Positions 59,498 to 64,000 of a stretch of 64,000 bases of DNA are shown one piece after another. Every line of letters begins with the position of its first letter. The first letter of the stretch is position 1. This DNA is from Bradyrhizobium sp. CSA112. GTDB lineage: Bacteria; Pseudomonadota; Alphaproteobacteria; Rhizobiales; Xanthobacteraceae. The position numbers and the translations under genes were made by a program. Where the stretch lies: the NCBI RefSeq assembly GCF_029051645.1, contig NZ_JAACFS010000038.1, positions 1 to 64,000 of the forward strand, in the 5' to 3' direction. The notes beneath the pieces are model-generated. The model searched no databases. It was given only the letters and a program-made list of their open reading frames with translations, and was not told the DNA's origin.

Positions 59498-60532
59498 TTA
59501 TAGCTTCCGTTCAGCGGGCGGCACGCTTTCGATGAAGCTGGCGCTGTAGGCGATGGCAAGATCGAGCGGCTTGGAGATCACGCCGTATTTCAGGAAGAAG
59601 TCGTGGGCGGTCTTGACCGCGTCGGCGTCGATCCAGAACAGGCCGTTTTGTGCCGCCTTGCCTGCCGTCATCAGACGCTTCACTTCCGTAAGCATGAACT
59701 CCTGCTGTGAGCGATCGAGTGTCGGAGCAACGGCCATCACGGTGTCGACGGCGCCTTTCGGATCGGCGAAAGCCTCCTTCCAGCCCTTGAGCGTGGCGCG
59801 CAGGAACGCTTTGACGAGGTCGGGCTTCTCCTTGGCGGTCGTCTCCGCGACGATCAGCGTATCGCGGGGGAAGGTAATGCCGTAGTCTTCGGCGACGAAC
59901 GTCTTCAGGGTATCCTTCGGCATGCGCGACTGGATTGTGTAGAATTCGTTGTAGTAGGTCGCCGTGATGACGTCGACATTGCCGTCGACGAACGGCGTCA
60001 CCGAGACCTGCTGCGGCTGGATTTTCAGTTCGTCGGCCTTGATGCCTTCCTTCGCCAGCATGCCGTTCAGCACGTGGTTGGCACCGGTGAACCAGGTGGT
60101 GACGGTTTTGCCCTTGAAGTCCTGCAGTGTCTTTACCGGTCCGTCCTTGCGGGTGACGAAGACGAACGGCGTGATCTGATGCGAAACGCCGATGCAGATG
60201 ATCGGCAGGCTTTTGTCGCGCGCGGCGAACACACTGTCGGTACCGCCTGACAGGCCAAACGTATCGGCGCCGGTCGCGACCAGATTTTCAGTCAGCAGAT
60301 TAGGGCCGCCGGGATTGATGGCGAGGTCGATGCCTTCGGCCTTGTAGTAGCCTTTTGCCAGCGCGACGTAGAAGCCGGCGAACTGCGCCTGCGGCAGCCA
60401 TTTCAGACGGAGGCTCGCCTTGGTGAGGGTTTCGGCAACGGCGGGAGCCGCTGTCGTCAGGGAACCCACCGTCAGCGCGACGGCTGCAAGGGCGGCGAAG
60501 GCGTGGCGTCGGCTCGGCATCGGCTTATACAT
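59498..60532 (-). CDS. ABC substrate-binding protein (NMT1/ThiY-like)
   Basis: A 344-aa periplasmic protein. Signal peptide (MPSRRHAFAALAAVALTVGS, cleavage near AVAE). Mature part: SLRLKWLPQAQFAGFYVALA KGYYKAEGIDLAINPGGPN, the NMT1/ThiY N-terminus that binds pyrimidine-like or other heteroaromatic ligands, then FKGKTVTTWFTGANHVLNGM. Start at ATG 60532; the frame is open to 60616. Ligand unknown. Confidence 0.87.
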   Translation of the reverse strand: MYKPMPSRRHAFAALAAVALTVGSLTTAAPAVAETLTKASLRLKWLPQAQFAGFYVALAKGYYKAEGIDLAINPGGPNLLTENLVATGADTFGLSGGTDSVFAARDKSLPIICIGVSHQITPFVFVTRKDGPVKTLQDFKGKTVTTWFTGANHVLNGMLAKEGIKADELKIQPQQVSVTPFVDGNVDVITATYYNEFYTIQSRMPKDTLKTFVAEDYGITFPRDTLIVAETTAKEKPDLVKAFLRATLKGWKEAFADPKGAVDTVMAVAPTLDRSQQEFMLTEVKRLMTAGKAAQNGLFWIDADAVKTAHDFFLKYGVISKPLDLAIAYSASFIESVPPAERKL

Positions 60533-60561
60533 GATCGGGCTCCGGGGCGTCGGTATGAGGA

Positions 60562-61356
60562 TCAATTGCGATAGGACGGATCGGTACGGTCGAGCTGGCG
60601 CATCAGCGCCGGCCATTCACGCTCGCCGGGAACGAGGATGTCGCCCTGCAATTCCCAGAACTGCCGCGCGGCCTTCTCGCAAATTTCGTGCGGCGGCATC
60701 ACCAACGCGGCGCCTGCCGCGGCCGCCGCCTGCATCTGCAGCTGGATGCGCGCGGCGCGTTCGAAATAATACAGCAGCATGAAGGCCTCGCCCGGCGTGC
60801 GGCCGACGGTCAGGATGCCGTGATTACGCATCAGCATGACCTTGTGCGGTCCGAGATCGCGCACCAGCCGTGTCTGTTCGTCGAGATCGATGGCGACGCC
60901 CTCGTAATCGTGGAAAGCCTGCCGGTCATAGAAGCGCATCGCGAACTGGCTGAGCGGCAGCAAGCCCTTCTCCTGGCCGGAGACCGCAACGCTGGCGTCG
61001 GAATGGGTGTGCAGCACGCAAATGGCGTCGTGGTTCGACGTATGGATCGCGGCATGGATGACGAAGGCGGCGACGTTGACGCTGTGCGGCGTGTCGTCAA
61101 GCTTGTCGCCTTGGGTGTTGATCTTCACGAGGGTCGACGCGGTGATCTCGTCGAACAGGAGGCCGTAGGGGTTGATGAGGAACTGGTCTTCATGCCCGGG
61201 CACCCGCGCCGAGATGTGGTTGTAGATCAGGTCATCCATGCCGAGCCGGGCGACCAGGCGATAGCAGGCCGCGAGTTTGACACGGGCGTCCCACTCGCCC
61301 GGATCGATTCCGCCCGCCGCCGGAGAGGACGGTTGTCTGCTTGAGTGCACGTTCAC
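60562..61356 (-). CDS. Class II aldolase/adducin family protein
   Basis: A 264-aa protein: RVKLAACYRLVARLGMDDLI YNHISARVPG, FLINPYGLLFDEITASTLVK, and zinc-binding His in CVLHTHSDASVAVS and LMRNHGILTVGRTPGEAFML. Family members cleave or epimerise sugar phosphates or decarboxylate; some act as dehydratases. GTG start overlaps the TGA of the ATPase gene (GTGA). Confidence 0.88.
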   Translation of the reverse strand: MNVHSSRQPSSPAAGGIDPGEWDARVKLAACYRLVARLGMDDLIYNHISARVPGHEDQFLINPYGLLFDEITASTLVKINTQGDKLDDTPHSVNVAAFVIHAAIHTSNHDAICVLHTHSDASVAVSGQEKGLLPLSQFAMRFYDRQAFHDYEGVAIDLDEQTRLVRDLGPHKVMLMRNHGILTVGRTPGEAFMLLYYFERAARIQLQMQAAAAAGAALVMPPHEICEKAARQFWELQGDILVPGEREWPALMRQLDRTDPSYRN

Positions 61357-62189
61357 GTGGCCTTCTCCTGGGCAACGGCGGACTGGAAGGACTTCATGCT
61401 CTCCTCCTCGATGGCATCGAGCAGGGTGCGCTTGAGGCGGACGAATTCGGGAGCGGTGACGATCTCGGGTCGGCGCGGGCGCGGCAGATCGACGACCTGT
61501 TCGAGCTTCACGGAGCCGGGGCGCGCGGTCATGACAAGCACGCGATCGCCGAGGAAGATCGCCTCGTCGACATCATGGGTGATGAAGAGAATGGTGCGCC
61601 GGTATTTTTGCCAGACGTCGAGCAGCCAACGCTGCATCATCGCGCGCGTCAGCGCGTCGAGCGCACCGAACGGTTCGTCCAGCAGCATCAGGCCGCGCTC
61701 GAACAGGAAGGTGCGCATCAGCGCCACGCGCTGGCGCATGCCGCCGGACAATTGATGCGGATACTGTTTCTCGAAACCGGTGAGGCCGAACTCCGGCAGC
61801 ATCTTGAGTGCTTTGGCGCGGGCCTGCGCCCGCGGCATGCCCTCGACCTCGAGCGCGAGGATGGCGTTGTCCACCACATTGCGCCAGGGCAAGAGCAGAT
61901 CCCGCTGCGGCATGAAGGAGACGCGACCGAGCAGGTCGGCTGCATGGCAGCTGTTGCCTTCGAAGCGCAGGATGCCGCCGGCGTCCGGTTCTTCCAGGCC
62001 CGCGACGATATTGAAGAGCGTGCTCTTGCCGCAGCCGCTGGGGCCGACCACGGTGACGAACTCGCCCGGAGCGACGCTGGCCTCAAGGCCCGACAAAGCT
62101 GCCACCGGGCCGTATGTCTTGGTCACCGCGCGAAGTTCAAGCAGCGGCGATGGCTTCGCCGTGGCTTCCGGCGATCCAGCGATGGGCAT
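61353..62189 (-). CDS. ABC transporter ATPase (SsuB/TauB type)
   Basis: A 278-aa ATPase: Walker A VVGPSGCGKSTLFNIVAGLE, Q-loop VSFMPQRDLLLPWRNVVDNA, signature HQLSGGMRQRVALMRTFLFE, Walker B LMLLDEPFGALD, H-loop LFITHDVDEAIFLGDRVL. Energises the two permeases. ATG 62189 chosen; the frame extends to 62273. First gene of the reverse operon, divergent from the GntR gene. Confidence 0.92.
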   Translation of the reverse strand: MPIAGSPEATAKPSPLLELRAVTKTYGPVAALSGLEASVAPGEFVTVVGPSGCGKSTLFNIVAGLEEPDAGGILRFEGNSCHAADLLGRVSFMPQRDLLLPWRNVVDNAILALEVEGMPRAQARAKALKMLPEFGLTGFEKQYPHQLSGGMRQRVALMRTFLFERGLMLLDEPFGALDALTRAMMQRWLLDVWQKYRRTILFITHDVDEAIFLGDRVLVMTARPGSVKLEQVVDLPRPRRPEIVTAPEFVRLKRTLLDAIEEESMKSFQSAVAQEKAT

Positions 62190-62226
62190 GTCTTTCGTTT
62201 GGATCGCAGCCTGCACGGAGGGCCCT

Positions 62227-62235
62227 TTGTATAAT
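62227..62235 (+). promoter_or_regulatory. TTGTATAAT motif, possible GntR site 1
   Basis: Shares TTGTATA with 62413 and 63193. Lies 38 bases upstream of the chosen ATPase start (divergent), within a likely promoter region. Could also be an ordinary -10-like element. Confidence 0.3.
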
Positions 62236-62412
62236 GATGGCCATCTCACGCATACGCGGATGGGCCGCACCAACTTTTCTTAGCAACTCGTGTGCCAGAG
62301 CTGTTTTCGACAGATTGGGCATGAAATTTGCCGGGCTTTGGCGTCTAATCCAGGCGAGTCGCTGGTATCTTCGGGTGAATTTGGGCTTCTGATTGGAGTA
62401 GGGTGCGTCATC

Positions 62413-62421
62413 TTGTATACT
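62413..62421 (+). promoter_or_regulatory. TTGTATACT motif, possible GntR site 2
   Basis: Contains the palindrome GTATAC, 24 bases before the GntR GTG start. GntR/FCD regulators bind short palindromes with GT..AC cores, and autoregulation is common. Confidence 0.4.
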
Positions 62422-62444
62422 CAGGAACACATAGGAGAAACATT

Positions 62445-63158
62445 GTGACGATGTCCGGTGCACCTAGTGTAGGCAGGCGTGCTAAAAACGGGCACGATTC
62501 CCTTCCCCAGATCCCTGGCGTGACGCTGGCGGAGAGTCTGCGCCAACAGCTCGAAGGAGCGATCGCGGCCGGTCACCTCGAGCCCGGCAGCCGGCTCGAT
62601 GAACAGGAGATCGCGCAGCGCTTCGGCGTTTCACGAACCCCGGTGCGGGAGGCGTTCCGGCTGATGGCCGCCAATACTCTGGTCGAGTTGCGCGGGCGGC
62701 AGGGCGCGACCGTGCGCGCCATCAAGGCCGAGGCGCTGATCGAGATGTTCCAGGTAATGGCCGAGCTCGAGGGGTTGTGCGCGCGGCTTGCCGCACGGCG
62801 CGTGTCACAAGCGTGGGGGAATGAAATATCAAAGATTCATCAGCGGCTTGTGGCTACAGGCGAAACCGGCGACATCGACGTGTTTTACGACGTCAATCAG
62901 GAGTTCCATGAGGCGATCTATGAAGCCTCCCGGAATGCGTTTCTAGCCGATCAGACGCGAAAGCTGCGCAACCAGGTAGCGGCCTATCGCCGCCGGGTGA
63001 CGCGGATGCCGAACCGGATCGCCGACACCGTGCGCGAGCACGAGGCGATCATGCAGGCGATCCTGGCCCATGATCCGGAGCGGGCCCACAACACCATGCG
63101 CGACCACGTCAATCTGCTTGGTGACAACCTTCTGGACTTTCTCGCAGCCTTCAAATGA
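62445..63158 (+). CDS. GntR-family (FCD) transcriptional regulator
   Basis: A 237-aa regulator. Winged HTH: LAESLRQQLEGAIAAGHLEP GSRLDEQEIAQRFGVSRTPV REAFRLMAANTLVELRGRQG; C-terminal FCD domain with metal/ligand residues in DVNQEFHEAIYEASRNAFLA and HEAIMQAILAHDPERAHNTM RDHVNLL. GTG start at 62445 sits 7 bases after AGGAG; ATG 62451 is an alternative. Divergent from the ABC operon and upstream of the SDR gene, so it probably controls both. Confidence 0.9.
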   Translation: MTMSGAPSVGRRAKNGHDSLPQIPGVTLAESLRQQLEGAIAAGHLEPGSRLDEQEIAQRFGVSRTPVREAFRLMAANTLVELRGRQGATVRAIKAEALIEMFQVMAELEGLCARLAARRVSQAWGNEISKIHQRLVATGETGDIDVFYDVNQEFHEAIYEASRNAFLADQTRKLRNQVAAYRRRVTRMPNRIADTVREHEAIMQAILAHDPERAHNTMRDHVNLLGDNLLDFLAAFK

Positions 63159-63192
63159 CTGCCCGGCCTCTTGGTATGCAAATTGCTTGGAT

Positions 63193-63200
63193 TTGTATAT
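63193..63200 (+). promoter_or_regulatory. TTGTATAT motif, possible GntR site 3
   Basis: Third copy of the TTGTATA motif, 25 bases before the SDR start codon. Confidence 0.35.
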
Positions 63201-63225
63201 CTGATTTGCGCCCTGGAGATTTGGT

Positions 63226-64000
63226 GTGGAACTTAAGCTGACAAACAAGACGGCTCTGATTACTGGCGCGTCGAAGGGTATCGGGCTCGCGGTGGCCGAG
63301 GTGTTTGCCGCCGAAGGATGTCACCTGCATCTGGCTGCCCGCAACGGCGAGGCGATGCTGACGGCCAAACAAGACCTCGAAGCCCGCCACGGCGTGAAGG
63401 TGACGATCCACGCGCTCGATCTGTCGGGCACGGCGGCGATGGAGCAACTCGCGGCCGAGGTCGGCGACATCGACATTCTGATCAACAATGCCGGCGATAT
63501 CCCGGCCGGTTCGCTGGAGATCCTCGACGATGCCGCCTGGCGGCGCGGCTTCGATCTCAAGGTGTTCGGCTACATCACCCTGTCGCGTCTTTACTATCCG
63601 CGGATGAAGGGTAAGGACGGCGTCATCCTCAACATCATCGGCAATTCCGGTGAGAACTGGGATGCGAGCTATATCGCGGGCAGCACCGGCAATGCGGCGC
63701 TGATGTCCTTTACCAAGGCGCTCGGCGGCGCAAGCCTCAATCACGGGGTTCGCGTCGTTGCCGTCAATCCAGGTCCGGTCGCCACCGACCGCATGCTCAA
63801 GATCATGAAGCGGAAGGCGATCGACATGCTCGGCGACGAGGGCCGCTGGGAAGAACTGTTCGACAAATATCCGGGTAAGCGTCCGGCCACATCGGAGGAA
63901 GTTGCCGATCTCGTCGCGTTCCTGTCCTCGCCCAAGGCCGGCTACATCACCGGCACCGTGGTGACGATCGATGGCGGCATTGCCGCCCGCGGCTCCGTGA
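63226..64000 (+). CDS. SDR-family oxidoreductase lacking the catalytic Lys (cut by window end)
   Basis: 258 codons visible, complete or nearly so; the stop lies beyond the window. NAD(P) motif ALITGASKGIGLAVAEVFAA, ILINNAGDIPAGSLE, Ser region LNIIGNSGENWDASYIAGST, VVAVNPGPVATDRML, ITGTVVTIDGGIAARGS. The Tyr is present (SYIAGSTGNAAL), but the YxxxK Lys is Ser, so hydride transfer chemistry must differ. GTG start with GGAG 8 bases upstream. Probably part of the GntR-controlled pathway. Confidence 0.88.
   Translation, partial: MELKLTNKTALITGASKGIGLAVAEVFAAEGCHLHLAARNGEAMLTAKQDLEARHGVKVTIHALDLSGTAAMEQLAAEVGDIDILINNAGDIPAGSLEILDDAAWRRGFDLKVFGYITLSRLYYPRMKGKDGVILNIIGNSGENWDASYIAGSTGNAALMSFTKALGGASLNHGVRVVAVNPGPVATDRMLKIMKRKAIDMLGDEGRWEELFDKYPGKRPATSEEVADLVAFLSSPKAGYITGTVVTIDGGIAARGSV

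Noticed and set aside
1..64000. CRISPR array, rRNA operon, or plasmid/phage origin
   Set aside because: No regularly spaced short repeats, no rRNA motifs and no replication or phage structural genes were seen.

Overview
The window looks like an alphaproteobacterial chromosome of the Bradyrhizobium/Rhodopseudomonas type. Support: high GC and codon use, an alphaproteobacterial RpoH, two ROSE RNA thermometers of the kind known from Bradyrhizobium heat-shock genes, an Exo-type exopolysaccharide cluster, SPW-repeat and DUF2934 proteins, and many ABC importers. Genus is inferred from gene content only.

Layout. (1) 1-3372: stress block with a partial rpoH and an NDUFS4-like gene, each behind a ROSE thermometer, a groES without groEL, and small membrane proteins. 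(2) 3575-5669: two stand-alone receiver proteins, then a dead tyrosine recombinase fused to a tRNA 3' end fragment. (3) 6015-19748: accessory region. It has a zinc-ribbon/cyclase/ATPase regulator, a transglutaminase-like protein, an ECF sigma operon and a luciferase-like monooxygenase, between many frameshifted or nonsense-bearing remnants (GAF, DUF2934, LigD C-terminus, ICMT-like, small Bradyrhizobium proteins, RlpA fragment). Three truncated tRNA 3' ends (5016, 17402, 18921) and a ~60-bp direct repeat around the monooxygenase suggest past site-specific integrations. (4) 19863-41092: exopolysaccharide cluster (RTX-tailed GH16 glycanase, ExoY-like initiator, four glycosyltransferases, pyruvyl-, methyl- and acetyltransferases, Wzy, ExoP-like Wzz/kinase, ExoK-like glycanase, Wzx, ExoF, ExoX-like protein, GalE), mostly with stop/start overlaps. 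(5) 41150-43038: HTH remnant, P-II protein lacking Tyr51, a 41-aa membrane peptide, IS1182-like relic. (6) 43745-53793: one operon-like run with an ABC importer (binding protein, two permeases, 70-aa membrane protein, two ATPases) followed by DhaL, DhaM, HPr, Enzyme I, an HTH protein and DhaK. (7) 53794-56484: sparse region with small proteins, a broken gene and an IS66 remnant. (8) 56619-64000: NtaA-type monooxygenase, NMT1/SsuABC-type importer, class II aldolase, GntR/FCD regulator and an SDR cut by the window edge.

How parts work together. The exopolysaccharide genes supply initiation, assembly, polymerisation, export, decoration and trimming for a polymer whose repeat could have five sugars (ExoY plus four glycosyltransferases). 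The 43.7-53.8 kb operon appears to import a small polyol or triose and phosphorylate dihydroxyacetone with PEP through a dedicated EI-HPr-DhaM relay. The last cluster looks like uptake plus oxidative catabolism of an unidentified compound under a GntR regulator; TTGTATA motifs recur in three of its upstream regions. No complete tRNA, rRNA or CRISPR array was seen.
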